Assembly: GCF_017168235.1 (NCBI RefSeq)
Contig: NZ_JABFAO010000006.1
Span: 124,001-188,000 of the forward strand
Length of the DNA stretch: 64,000 nucleotides
Reading direction: 5' to 3'
Origin: Rhodococcus sp. KRD197
GTDB taxonomy: Bacteria > Actinomycetota > Actinomycetes > Mycobacteriales > Mycobacteriaceae
Part shown: piece by piece, positions 1-6,806 of the stretch
How the letters are laid out: each line of letters opens with the position of its first letter
How positions within the stretch are numbered: position 1 is the first letter of the stretch
The notes under the pieces: model-generated
What the model was told of the DNA's origin: nothing
Databases searched by the model: none
Seen by the model: the letters and a program-made list of their open reading frames with translations, nothing else
Made by a program: the position numbers and the translations under genes

Positions 1-315
1 GATGCCGCGGCCGTCGTTGGGGCATGTATCGCGATACGCGAGCCCTTTTGCTTCCATTCGGCCCACGAGGCGAGTCGCTGAACTCTGGTTGAGATCGACT
101 CGCTCGGCGAGGTCGTTGATTCGGAGTTCCCGGTCGCGGCTCAGGATCAAGTGGCGAGAGGCCCTGTACTCGGTGATGCCGACCCCGAAAGCGCTCTGCA
201 TCCACCTGTCGAGGGCGGAATCCACTGCCTTGACTGCTGCGGCGACTTCAGACCATGCGCCACCGGCATCTCGAATGGGAGGGACGCCGCTGTTCACAGG
301 AACATCCATGTACAT
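1..315 (-). CDS. MarR-family transcriptional regulator, 3' part cut off by window edge
   Basis: The reverse strand is open from 315 to the window edge, giving about 105 residues without a stop. The later part reads as a MarR-type winged helix: a helix-turn-helix with ELRINDLAERVDLNQSSATR, followed by a recognition/wing region with RLVGRMEAKGLAYRDTCPND. MarR proteins bind palindromic operators, often at their own promoter, and respond to small ligands. Start codons at 315 (MYMDV) and 309 (MDV) are both possible. Neither has a clear Shine-Dalgarno sequence and both lie inside a CATG-rich palindrome. The C-terminal dimerisation half is outside the window, so the ligand and target genes cannot be inferred. 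Confidence 0.75.
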   Translation of the reverse strand, partial: MYMDVPVNSGVPPIRDAGGAWSEVAAAVKAVDSALDRWMQSAFGVGITEYRASRHLILSRDRELRINDLAERVDLNQSSATRLVGRMEAKGLAYRDTCPNDGRGI

Positions 316-337
316 GCATGGAGATTAGCATGACGAT

Positions 338-350
338 TTCGCGACGCGAA
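338..350. promoter_or_regulatory. Palindrome upstream of the MarR gene, likely operator
   Basis: TTCGCGACGCGAA is a perfect 6-1-6 inverted repeat 23 bp upstream of the MarR start. A second palindrome, CATGTACATG (307-316), overlaps the start codon itself. Paired palindromes at the promoter and start are typical of MarR autoregulation. The assignment is inferred from position only. Confidence 0.4.
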
Positions 351-395
351 CCGGCGGCGCGGATGGGCTCGACACCTGCTGCCTTCTGTTGCAGA

Positions 396-436
396 CGCAT
401 CGGGCCCGGACGACTGTGTCGTCCGGGCCCGATGCG
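396..436 (-). terminator. Strong hairpin downstream of the 37-aa peptide gene
   Basis: A perfect 19-bp stem (396-414 with 418-436) with a 3-nt loop starts 13 nt after the stop codon of the small peptide gene at 450-563. There is no T-run, which is common for actinobacterial terminators. It may equally stabilise the 3' end of the short mRNA. Confidence 0.65.
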
Positions 437-449
437 CATTGGGAATCGG

Positions 450-563
450 TCACATGGAAGCGGAGCCGGATCCGAGCAGTTCGAGGATCGGGATGTCGGA
501 GATCGTGCTTCCGGTGGTGGATCCGGTGGAGAGCAAGCTCGAGATGAAGGAAGCGATGTCCAT
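450..563 (-). CDS. Small peptide A, 37 aa, unknown function (porin-like peptide possible)
   Basis: A 37-residue reading frame begins MDIASFISSLLSTGSTTG and ends LLGSGSASM. An AAGGAG ribosome binding site lies 8 nt upstream (572-577) and a 19-bp hairpin follows directly, so it looks like a complete, well-expressed monocistronic gene. The peptide has no basic residue, carries three acidic ones and is rich in Ser, Thr and Gly with hydrophobic spacing, so it could form a short amphipathic helix. It resembles peptide B (758-844) in its MD start, the hydrophobic-TGS centre, a shared Gly-Ser stretch and a Ser-Ile-rich tail. Very short acidic helical peptides of this kind include the PorA/PorH outer-membrane channel peptides of corynebacteria. 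That link is only a suggestion from size and composition. Confidence 0.6.
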   Translation of the reverse strand: MDIASFISSLLSTGSTTGSTISDIPILELLGSGSASM

Positions 564-619
564 TGGGGGGACTCCTTGTTTCGTCGGTGGTGGCAAGCGA
601 TGCGACGGTATGCCGGTAC

Positions 620-639
620 GCCGTAGCTATTGTTACGGC
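620..639. promoter_or_regulatory. Inverted repeat upstream of small peptide gene A
   Basis: GCCGTA-8 nt-TACGGC forms a 6-bp inverted repeat about 57 bp upstream of the peptide A start. It lies in the only stretch that can hold a separate promoter for that gene, because the preceding gene ends in its own hairpin. It is a candidate operator or promoter element by position only. Confidence 0.3.
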
Positions 640-706
640 ATGGAACCCAACTTTTCTACCGTTTGGTTGGATTTTCTCCAATTGCTTGCCTGATGTTCGA
701 ACGAAA

Positions 707-739
707 CAGGGCCCGATCGACGGTGTCGACCGGGCCCTG
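707..739 (-). terminator. Hairpin downstream of the 28-aa peptide gene
   Basis: CAGGGCCCG (707-715) pairs with CGGGCCCTG (731-739). After a single mismatch a further TCGA/TCGA pairing extends the stem. It begins 18 nt after the stop of peptide B and separates it from peptide A, so the two tandem genes probably make separate transcripts. Confidence 0.65.
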
Positions 740-757
740 CAGACTGGGAGTCTCTTA

Positions 758-844
758 TCAGCGCGGGAAGATGCTGTCGATCAGCGAGCTGCCAGCGGAG
801 CTTCCGGTGGTGATGAGGGTTTCGATGAAGGCGTAGAAGTCCAT
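758..844 (-). CDS. Small peptide B, 28 aa, paralogue of peptide A
   Basis: The frame encodes 28 residues, starting MDFYAFIETLITTGSSAG and ending SIFPR, with a double stop (TGA TAA). AAGGAG sits 9 nt upstream (854-859). A GC-rich hairpin follows. Peptide B has net negative charge and alternates hydrophobic and small polar residues. It shares with peptide A the start MD, a hydrophobic first helix, the TTGS/STGS centre and a closing Ser-Ile motif. This supports an origin by tandem duplication and purifying selection at the peptide level. The function is unknown. Cell-envelope peptide, toxin-like peptide and porin subunit are all open. Confidence 0.6.
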   Translation of the reverse strand: MDFYAFIETLITTGSSAGSSLIDSIFPR

Positions 845-1204
845 GCGGAAAAGCTCCTTGTTGCGTGGGCGAAGTCGTGCTCGAGACAGGCCGGTGGTCC
901 GAGTGGCGCACCAGCCGTCTGTATTGATACTGCATCTAACCCGGCTTCGCCACCGCTACGTCGGCGGGGACCCGAGATGTAGCCCGTTTGTCTTGAAGAG
1001 TTCACAACCCGTTGTCGGATAACGCAAATTTTCGGGGCAACTGGTCTGCCCGTTTTGTGTGGGTGTTGGTCCCCCGCGGGGGAGCAGGCCGGTAGTCTTA
1101 CCGATCGAACGTAAATTCAGAGTTGATGGTCGACGTCTACTGGGGAGCGTCACCCCGGCCGCCTGTGAGTGAGTATCTGCGGCCCTGAGCCATGTGGAGT
1201 GTGA
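845..1204. other. Intergenic region between peptide B and the GyrI-like pair
   Basis: This 360-bp stretch has no convincing gene. It must hold the promoter of the leftward small peptide genes and that of the rightward GyrI-like genes. It contains a perfect 14-bp palindrome TCCCCCGCGGGGGA at 1070-1083. A GGAG Shine-Dalgarno lies just before the ATG at 1205. No RNA gene or mobile element was recognised. Confidence 0.4.
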
Positions 1205-1660
1205 ATGTCTTTCGAGTATGTCGACCTCGAGGAAACGTGGGTCGCTGGCCTGCCTGTCCGGAGCCCGAAGCGGGCGCTCGGGAGGCTGAACGACCCAGCG
1301 CTCGATCAGGCGTGGTCCTCCGTTCTCAAGCAGGAGATCGGAGGTCCGTTGGCGTCCATCTACACGGACTTCGCACCGGGTATCGGTTCCTATAACACGC
1401 AAATTGTCGGTTATAAATGCTCGGCTCTCAGTCAAGTGACGCGCGGCCATTTGGTTGCGAAGGTGCCGCGCGCGCGATATGCGAAGTTTTCGGCCGTCGG
1501 CTATTTCCCGGACGTGATGATGCGGCTGTGGCAGCAAATCGACTACGCCGAGGAGCATCAAGAAATTCGTCGAACATTCACTGCCGATTACGAGTGCTAC
1601 CCGCACGCCTACAAGATCGACCTGTATCTGTCCGTCGAGCGGCCAGGGCAGTCGGAGTGA
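1205..1660 (+). CDS. GyrI-like small-molecule-binding protein 1
   Basis: The 151-residue protein matches the GyrI-like/AraC effector-binding fold. It has an N-terminal LPVRSPKRALGRL strand-helix, a central variable loop with a GIGSYNTQIVGYKCSAL repeat, the core strand VPRARYAKFSAVG, the helix VMMRLWQQID and the C-terminal DYECYPHAYKIDLYLSVE strand. Proteins with only this domain bind drugs or signalling ligands, and some hydrolyse electrophilic natural products. No DNA-binding domain is present. The ATG has GGAG 5-6 nt upstream. Its stop overlaps the GTG of the next gene (GTGA), so the two are translationally coupled. Confidence 0.75.
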   Translation: MSFEYVDLEETWVAGLPVRSPKRALGRLNDPALDQAWSSVLKQEIGGPLASIYTDFAPGIGSYNTQIVGYKCSALSQVTRGHLVAKVPRARYAKFSAVGYFPDVMMRLWQQIDYAEEHQEIRRTFTADYECYPHAYKIDLYLSVERPGQSE

Positions 1661-2091
1661 CGCACCGTGTGACGGCGCGCAGTGCCGAAGTGTTCGGAGG
1701 GCTCGTGGCGCCTCGGGTCGTCCCGGGCGGCGAGACCAGCATCAGTGACCTGTTTCGGTTCCTGCGTGAGCGTGTGCGTGACCGCTACGACGATGCAGTG
1801 GACGTGAGCACGTTGTTCGTCCCTGATGCGCACGGGGACTACAACGCTGTGATCGGGATGCCACATCTCTCGCCCGCCGACGTGCCTGTCGGAGATGTTT
1901 TCGTGCATGTCCCCAGCGGCGTCTATGCCGTGTTCGAGCCCGATGGTGCATTGCAGGATCCGACCGAGGACGTGTGGGCGCAGGTGGATGAGGCCACGGC
2001 CAACGGCGAGTTGTTTCGGGCGTACAAAGAGGACATTGAAGTCGTTACAAAATCGGGCAGAGTGGAACTTTATATTTCGATTGTTATATGA
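1657..2091 (+). CDS. GyrI-like small-molecule-binding protein 2
   Basis: A 144-residue protein starts at GTG 1657 inside the stop of the upstream gene. It keeps the GyrI-like C-terminal signature: VPSGVYAVFEPDG, then VWAQVDEATANG, then AYKEDIEVVTKSGRVELYIS. The N-terminal half is shorter and more divergent than in protein 1, with only one recognisable repeat. Coupled expression of two divergent copies suggests a heterodimer or two related ligand sensors. A TetR regulator of the butyrolactone-receptor type follows 188 bp downstream on the same strand, which hints at a ligand-sensing module. The ligand is unknown. Confidence 0.7.
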   Translation: MTHRVTARSAEVFGGLVAPRVVPGGETSISDLFRFLRERVRDRYDDAVDVSTLFVPDAHGDYNAVIGMPHLSPADVPVGDVFVHVPSGVYAVFEPDGALQDPTEDVWAQVDEATANGELFRAYKEDIEVVTKSGRVELYISIVI

Positions 2092-2279
2092 ATCGATGTG
2101 ACGGTCTGCCAATTGTCACCGGCGAATCACATTTGCGCGACACCTGTGGTTACTATTAGCTTGCGCAACCGGACCGGGCAGGCGCAGCGATTCGAGAAAA
2201 CGGATTCAGCCAGACAGCACGTGGTCCAACCGAGGTGGCGTCGGGGTCATCGTAGGCAACTGGGCAGGGGTGAAAGATC

Positions 2280-2957
2280 ATGGTCAGGCAACTGAGAGCA
2301 GAAGCTACGCGAGCAGCAGCGCTCCGAGCGGCAGCGGATCTGTTTATCGACGTGGGGCACGCCAATGCGACCCTGAGTCAGGTCTCGGCTCAATCCGGCG
2401 TCACGAAGGGCGCGCTGTACTTCCACTTCGCCTCGAAAGAGGAGCTTGCCCGCGCCATCGTCGACGAGGGGCATGAGCGCGTGTCCGCTGCGTGCGCCGG
2501 TCTCGTTGACAGCAGGTCGCCCGCACTCGAATCCGTCATCGGAATCTCGTATTCGGTACTCGAACTCGCCGCGTCCGACACGCTCGTTCGCGTGATGTAT
2601 CGGTTGCAGATGGAGGTCGACGGGTCAGACACTGCCCGCGGAAGCGTGTTCGGTACCTGGGGCAACATCTTCGAGCATCTCTTCGATCGGGCCATCGAGC
2701 ACGGTGACGTCGCCGATCATCTCGACTCCGCCAACGCCTCGCTGCTCGTCTGCGAAATGCTCGCCGGTGTGTTGATGGTGTCCGAGGCGCAGTCCACGCT
2801 CGAGAGTGCGCCTTCGCGCATGGAGAAGGTGTGGAACACCGTGCTGCCCTCGCTCGTGCCGCCGAACAAGCTGGCGTACTTCCGCGAATTCGCAGCTCGC
2901 AGCCTGTCCAGCTTCGTACCCTCAGCCGACATGGTCTCAGACTCTCTGACCGTGTAG
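2280..2957 (+). CDS. TetR-family regulator, ScbR/gamma-butyrolactone-receptor-like
   Basis: The 225-residue protein has an N-terminal TetR helix-turn-helix with the diagnostic recognition segment VTKGALYFHFASKEELARA, very close to ScbR/ArpA-type receptors. The C-terminal ligand domain includes SYSVLELAASDTLVRVMYRL and ends LAYFREFAARSLSSF. ATG 2280 has AGGGG about 8 nt upstream. ScbR-type proteins repress antibiotic or development genes until bound by a butyrolactone-type autoinducer. No AfsA-type synthase is in the window. A paralogue with the same HTH and the same YFREFAAR C-terminal signature lies at 55392-56030. Confidence 0.85.
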   Translation: MVRQLRAEATRAAALRAAADLFIDVGHANATLSQVSAQSGVTKGALYFHFASKEELARAIVDEGHERVSAACAGLVDSRSPALESVIGISYSVLELAASDTLVRVMYRLQMEVDGSDTARGSVFGTWGNIFEHLFDRAIEHGDVADHLDSANASLLVCEMLAGVLMVSEAQSTLESAPSRMEKVWNTVLPSLVPPNKLAYFREFAARSLSSFVPSADMVSDSLTV

Positions 2958-2992
2958 CTGGTGCTTGCTCAGTCTCGGAACCGAGTGGACAC

Positions 2993-3012
2993 TGTGTGTT
3001 ATGGAACACACA
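2993..3012. promoter_or_regulatory. Perfect 8-4-8 palindrome upstream of small coiled-coil protein
   Basis: TGTGTGTT-ATGG-AACACACA is a perfect inverted repeat just after the TetR gene and 16 bp before the preferred ATG at 3028. It resembles a regulator binding site. An ATG at 3001 falls in its spacer, which argues that the real start of the next gene is downstream. Confidence 0.45.
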
Positions 3013-3027
3013 ATTACGCAACACAGA

Positions 3028-3171
3028 ATGTCCGACTCCGAGCTACGCAAGGCAATCAAGACGCTGCAGAGCCGTGCCGACGACGCACGTCGCCGAGGTG
3101 ACGAGGACGATGCGACCCGCATCGAACGCACCGTCGCCGACTATCGCGACGAGATGACCCGACGGCACTGA
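3028..3171 (+). CDS. Small charged helical protein, 47 aa, unknown
   Basis: From ATG 3028 the frame encodes 47 residues, MSDSELRKAIKTLQSRADD onward, very rich in Arg, Asp and Glu with a heptad-like pattern expected of one long amphipathic helix. An in-frame ATG at 3001 would add nine residues but sits inside a palindrome and has no ribosome binding site. Neither start has a clear Shine-Dalgarno, so the gene may be leaderless. It is too short for the fold to be named. It could be a small DNA-binding or stress-related helical protein. Confidence 0.5.
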   Translation: MSDSELRKAIKTLQSRADDARRRGDEDDATRIERTVADYRDEMTRRH

Positions 3172-3179
3172 ACCCCGGG

Positions 3180-3239
3180 TTCGAAGCTCTCGAGTTCGAA
3201 GCTCTCGAGTTCGAAGCTCTCGAGTTCGAAGCTCTAGGG
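3180..3239. repeat. Four tandem 15-bp repeats
   Basis: The unit TTCGAAGCTCTCGAG is repeated exactly three times from 3180, with a fourth copy ending AGGG. Each unit holds two palindromes, TTCGAA and CTCGAG. The array fills the gap between the convergent ends of the 47-aa gene and the reductase gene, and its last few bases enter the reductase reading frame. Confidence 0.9.
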
Positions 3240-3941
3240 TCCGAACCGCTCCGTCTTGATGCGGGGCGGTAGGTGCCCCGCGGAAACAAGAATGTCGGCG
3301 ACGGTTTCGACGAACCTCGTCGGTCCACACACGAAGCACTTCGGCGCGAAATCAGGTGGCCACCCGGCCTCGGCGATGTCGGTATCGGTGAGACGGCCGA
3401 GCCGTCCGCGATAGCCCTCTGGCGCCTGTCTCGTGTATCGGACGCTGACCTCGATGCCCCCGGAGAGCGCGCGCAACTCGGCGGCGTACATCAACTCGGC
3501 CTCCGAGCGCACCGAGTACACAAGTCGAAACGGCGTCTTGCGCTCGGCTTGCACGCGCGTTCGAATCATCGCCATCAACGGCACGATGCCGGACCCGCCG
3601 GCGATCAGCAGTACCGGCGCACGATCGGACGAATCCCAGACGAACCAACCCCCGACCGGCCCGCGCAACTCTATCTGCTCGCCGATTTCCAGCACGCCCG
3701 TCAGATACGGTGACACCTCGCCGTCGTCCACGGTCTGAATCGTCAGAACGACGGTGTTGCCGTGCGCCGGAGTGGCCATCGAGTAGCTGCGTTGCGCGCT
3801 GTAACCGTCCTCGGCGGTGAGACGAACGTCGACGTGTTGACCGGGTTTGTGTCCGGGCCAGCCGTCGACCTCGAAGACCAGCGTGCTCGCGCTCGCCGTC
3901 TCGATACGTTTGTCGATCAGTGTGGCCACGAGCCATTTCAT
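3234..3941 (-). CDS. FAD/NAD(P)-binding ferredoxin-reductase-like protein
   Basis: The 235-residue protein has the ferredoxin-NADP reductase fold without an iron-sulfur domain. The FAD-binding strand RSYSMATP, the NAD-binding loop LLIAGGSGIVPLMAMIR and the C-terminal CFVCGPTRFVETV are all present. ATG 3941 (MKWLVATLIDKR) has GGGAGA upstream. The gene lies 5 bp after the stop of the molybdoenzyme gene on the same strand, so it is the probable electron-transfer partner of that enzyme. The last codons run into the 15-bp repeat array. Confidence 0.85.
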   Translation of the reverse strand: MKWLVATLIDKRIETASASTLVFEVDGWPGHKPGQHVDVRLTAEDGYSAQRSYSMATPAHGNTVVLTIQTVDDGEVSPYLTGVLEIGEQIELRGPVGGWFVWDSSDRAPVLLIAGGSGIVPLMAMIRTRVQAERKTPFRLVYSVRSEAELMYAAELRALSGGIEVSVRYTRQAPEGYRGRLGRLTDTDIAEAGWPPDFAPKCFVCGPTRFVETVADILVSAGHLPPRIKTERFGP

Positions 3942-3946
3942 TCGAG

Positions 3947-4546
3947 TCAGTCTCCCTGGTACCGCTGCTCCTGCCACGGGTCTCCGTAGTCGTGGTAGCC
4001 GTTGCGCTCCCAGAATCCGGGCTCGTCCCCCAGCAGCAGCGTCAGATTCTGCACCCACTTGGCTGATTTCCAGAAGTACAGGTGCGGAACCAGTAGCCGA
4101 GCTGGGCCACCGTGCTCCGGGTGCAGCGGCTTGCCGTCGTATTCGTATGCCAGCCAGGCCTTTCCACCTCGCAACTCGTCGAGAGGCAGGTTGGTGGTGT
4201 AGCCGTCGTATGCGTGCGCCATCACATGCGTCGCAGTCGTCGAAATACCTGCGAGCAGAGTGTCCAGGGAAACGCCGCGCCACAGCGTGTCCAGTTTGGA
4301 CCACTTGGTGACGCAATGGATGTCGACGGTCGGCTTCTCGGCCGGCAGGTCGAGCATCTCGCGCCAACTCCAACGATGCTTCTCGCCCATCTCGGTGGTG
4401 ATGCCGAATTGCCAGCGGTCGGTGTCCACACGTGGCGTCGGACCAACCGACAGCACAGGGAAATCGTCGGTGAGGTACTGGCCCGGCGGGGTGCGTGTCT
4501 CGTCACCGCGACGCTTCCCGACGAAACCCCTGGAAACGATGGCCAT
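3947..4546 (-). CDS. Sulfite-oxidase-fold molybdopterin oxidoreductase
   Basis: This 199-residue protein contains only the molybdopterin-binding domain of the sulfite oxidase/MsrP family. The molybdenum-ligand cysteine is in VDIHCVTKWSKLDTLWRG, followed by the conserved GYTTNLPLDEL segment and the C-terminal GFWERNGYHDYGDPW. No Tat or Sec signal is seen, so it is probably cytoplasmic. It forms a two-gene operon with the reductase 5 bp downstream. In related actinobacteria such pairs are annotated as sulfite-oxidase-like enzymes of unknown substrate. A methionine- or N-oxide-reducing role is possible. Confidence 0.85.
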   Translation of the reverse strand: MAIVSRGFVGKRRGDETRTPPGQYLTDDFPVLSVGPTPRVDTDRWQFGITTEMGEKHRWSWREMLDLPAEKPTVDIHCVTKWSKLDTLWRGVSLDTLLAGISTTATHVMAHAYDGYTTNLPLDELRGGKAWLAYEYDGKPLHPEHGGPARLLVPHLYFWKSAKWVQNLTLLLGDEPGFWERNGYHDYGDPWQEQRYQGD

Positions 4547-4669
4547 GATCGCGTTCCTCTCGTCGCTTTACTCCCTGAGTGCCGAGTCTTCCGCCCGGAT
4601 CGAGCCGAGACAAATCGACCGACGCGTAAGGTGCGGGAAAGACGATGCAGCCGACACGGGGGATGGTCC

Positions 4670-5530
4670 ATGCAGTTGAGGAGTTCGACGGGGATCGCAA
4701 GTCTCAGAGGCAAGAAGACGTTCATCACCGGAGCAGGTAGCGGCATCGGACGTGCGACGGCACTCCTGGCGGCGCAGGCCGGCGCCGAGCTCTACCTGAC
4801 CGACATCAACGAGGTCGGGTTGGCAGAGACTGTGGCGCAGGCGGGCTCCGCGGTGGCGATGTCCTCGGCGTTCGACGTGTCCGACTACGACGCGGTCACC
4901 GCGTTCGCCGCCGAAGTGCACGAGGCCACAGGGAGCCTCGACATCGTGATGAACGTCGCGGGAATCTCCGCGTGGGGAACCGTCGAGAATCTCGAGCATC
5001 GGCACTGGAAATCGATGATCGACGTCAACCTGATGGGACCCATCCATGTGATGGAGAACTTCCTACCGCCGATGGTGCGGGCCGGGCGCGGAGGGCATCT
5101 GGTCAACGTGTCCTCGGCGGCGGGACTGATTCCATTGCCGTGGCACGCGGCATACAGCGCGAGCAAGTACGGATTGCGCGGCGCGTCCGAGGTGCTGCGG
5201 TACGACCTCAAGCGGCACGGCATCGGCGTCAGCCTCGTCGTTCCCGGTGGAGTCAGGACGGGGTTGGTCGACACCTTGGAGATCGCCGGCGTCGAGCGAG
5301 ACGACCCGCGAGTGCAGAAGCTGCAGCACCGATTCGAGAAGCGAGCTGTGGAGCCATCGACAGTGGCAAAGGCCATTCTCGAGGGCATCGAGAAGAATCG
5401 ATACCTGGTGTATTCGTCGAACGACATCCGTTTCGGCTACTGGTGGGCACGCAAGTTCGCACCGCCCTACGAGTTCGTACTGCAGAAGGCCAACGACCAG
5501 TTCAGCAAGCTCCTGAAGAAGCCCTCATAG
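4670..5530 (+). CDS. Short-chain dehydrogenase/reductase
   Basis: A 286-residue classical SDR. The Rossmann motif [10 protein letters not shown] is at residues 20-29, the NVAGIS structural motif at 95-100, and the catalytic Ser is followed by Tyr162-x3-Lys166 in AAYSASKYG. The C-terminus ends in a basic LLKKPS tail. It is probably NADP-dependent and acts on a lipid or hydrophobic carbonyl, but the substrate cannot be read from sequence. The ATG at 4670 was chosen because it immediately precedes the Rossmann strand. The 3' end overlaps the end of soxR on the opposite strand by a few bases. Confidence 0.85.
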   Translation: MQLRSSTGIASLRGKKTFITGAGSGIGRATALLAAQAGAELYLTDINEVGLAETVAQAGSAVAMSSAFDVSDYDAVTAFAAEVHEATGSLDIVMNVAGISAWGTVENLEHRHWKSMIDVNLMGPIHVMENFLPPMVRAGRGGHLVNVSSAAGLIPLPWHAAYSASKYGLRGASEVLRYDLKRHGIGVSLVVPGGVRTGLVDTLEIAGVERDDPRVQKLQHRFEKRAVEPSTVAKAILEGIEKNRYLVYSSNDIRFGYWWARKFAPPYEFVLQKANDQFSKLLKKPS

Positions 5531-5983
5531 ATCGACGTCGAGCCTGCGGGCCCCGGGGCCGTTCTCGGCCAACTCATCACCGGGGTTCGCCAACGCACAA
5601 CTCGACAGAGACAGGCACCCGCACCCGATGCAACCGGTCAGATCGTCACGCAACCTGATCAATTGGGCGATCCGATGGTCGAGGTCGGCATGCCAGTGCT
5701 GCGAAAGCCGGGCCCAATCACGCTTCGTCGGCGTTCGCTCCTCGGGTAGTTCGGCCAAGGCGTCGCGGATCCGTGCAAGCGGAATGCCCACCTTTTGCGA
5801 GATGCGGATGAACGCCACACGCCGCAGCGTGTCGCGGTGATAGCGGCGCTGATTGCCCGAGGTGCGCCTGCTCGTGATCAGGCCCTGCTTCTCGTAGAAG
5901 TGCAGCGCGGACACCGCGACCCCGCTGCGCTCGGCAAGCTGGCCGGGGCTCAGCTCGCGGGTTTTCCAATCCGGCATCGGCAT
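5525..5983 (-). CDS. soxR: SoxR, redox-sensitive MerR-family activator
   Basis: A 152-residue MerR-family protein. The winged HTH is followed by [11 protein letters not shown] and the dimerisation helix. The [2Fe-2S] cluster ligands are Cys118, Cys121, Cys123 and Cys129 in [12 protein letters not shown], the SoxR-specific C-x2-C-x-C-x5-C pattern. In actinobacteria SoxR is activated mainly by redox-active compounds such as pigments and quinones. The gene is divergent from the SagB dehydrogenase gene with 79 bp between starts, so that gene may be a target, although no clear 18-bp SoxR box was found there. Confidence 0.92.
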   Translation of the reverse strand: MPMPDWKTRELSPGQLAERSGVAVSALHFYEKQGLITSRRTSGNQRRYHRDTLRRVAFIRISQKVGIPLARIRDALAELPEERTPTKRDWARLSQHWHADLDHRIAQLIRLRDDLTGCIGCGCLSLSSCALANPGDELAENGPGARRLDVDL

Positions 5984-6046
5984 GCGTACACGGTAGACCG
6001 AGAGGCGTTCGCGATAGAATCGACAATGGTTTCCGTTGCCGAATGT

Positions 6047-6056
6047 GGGGGGGGGG
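6047..6056 (+). promoter_or_regulatory. Homopolymeric G10 tract serving as ribosome binding site of the SagB gene
   Basis: Ten consecutive G residues lie 6 nt before ATG 6063. No other Shine-Dalgarno sequence is present, so the tract must supply the anti-16S pairing. Two upstream ATGs (6026, 6036) reach the tract in different frames. A change in tract length would therefore alter both spacing and frame. Confidence 0.5.
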
Positions 6057-6062
6057 CGCTTC

Positions 6063-6806
6063 ATGTCGAATGATTCACCGCAAGCGCGAATCCACCGTGC
6101 GCTTACTGTGCACCGGTTGCTCGTCGATCCAGGAGGTTCCGGGGCGAGAACGCCACCGGCCGCTGCACACGGAACCGTCGCGCTCGGTGCACCGGCATCA
6201 CTGCCCTCGGTCGCATTGGGGGAAGTCCTGGGTGAACGGCGCTCGCGATACCGTTTCGGCCCGCTGGACCGGGATCGTCTCTCCACGCTGCTCGGGTGGG
6301 CCTTGGGCCCGGGGCGTACGACGGCTGCGCCGAACGGACCTCCCCGCACGCTACGGCTGAACCCCTCCGCGGGTGGACTGGATTCGCTCGACGTGCATCT
6401 TGTCGTCCTTCGCCGGATCGGTGACATTGCGGTCGGTACCTGTGTTTTCGAGCCAAGCGCACACGTGCTCCACCGAACAGGTACCGGACCCTGTGTCGAG
6501 GCGCTCGGATCCTGCCTCGTACAACCGCAATTCGCAGCGCGTGCATCGGTGTTCGTCGTTCTCGCCGGGCGCCTGGACAAGACACTCGTCAAGTACACCG
6601 AACGTCACTATCGCACCCTCCACGTCGATGCAGGGATCGCCGCGCAGAACCTGTACCTGGTCTCCACCGCTCTCGAACTGGCAGGCTGCGCGGTGTCCGG
6701 GTTCTATGACGACCACATCGCGAATCTGGTTGGTCTGCGTGATGACTCGGTCCCGCTATTGGCGTTCGCGCTCGGCGGACGCGGTGAGGTCGGCGAGCAG
6801 CGGTAG
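6063..6806 (+). CDS. SagB-type FMN-dependent azoline dehydrogenase
   Basis: The 247-residue nitroreductase-fold protein carries the SagB hallmark segment [17 protein letters not shown]. Lys177-Tyr178 correspond to the catalytic Lys-Tyr pair of azoline oxidases, and the conserved [19 protein letters not shown] helix follows. SagB enzymes oxidise thiazolines or oxazolines in modified peptides to aromatic azoles with FMN. Its end overlaps the convergent MFS gene by 51 bp, so it is in the RiPP locus but outside the main operon. SoxR lies divergently upstream. A generic nitroreductase is less likely given the KY motif and the YcaO neighbour. Confidence 0.85.
   Translation: MSNDSPQARIHRALTVHRLLVDPGGSGARTPPAAAHGTVALGAPASLPSVALGEVLGERRSRYRFGPLDRDRLSTLLGWALGPGRTTAAPNGPPRTLRLNPSAGGLDSLDVHLVVLRRIGDIAVGTCVFEPSAHVLHRTGTGPCVEALGSCLVQPQFAARASVFVVLAGRLDKTLVKYTERHYRTLHVDAGIAAQNLYLVSTALELAGCAVSGFYDDHIANLVGLRDDSVPLLAFALGGRGEVGEQR

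Noticed and set aside
5984-6062. SoxR box between soxR and the SagB gene
   Set aside because: Only a short CGAT-AGA-ATCG inverted repeat is present. No 18-bp SoxR-type palindrome was found.
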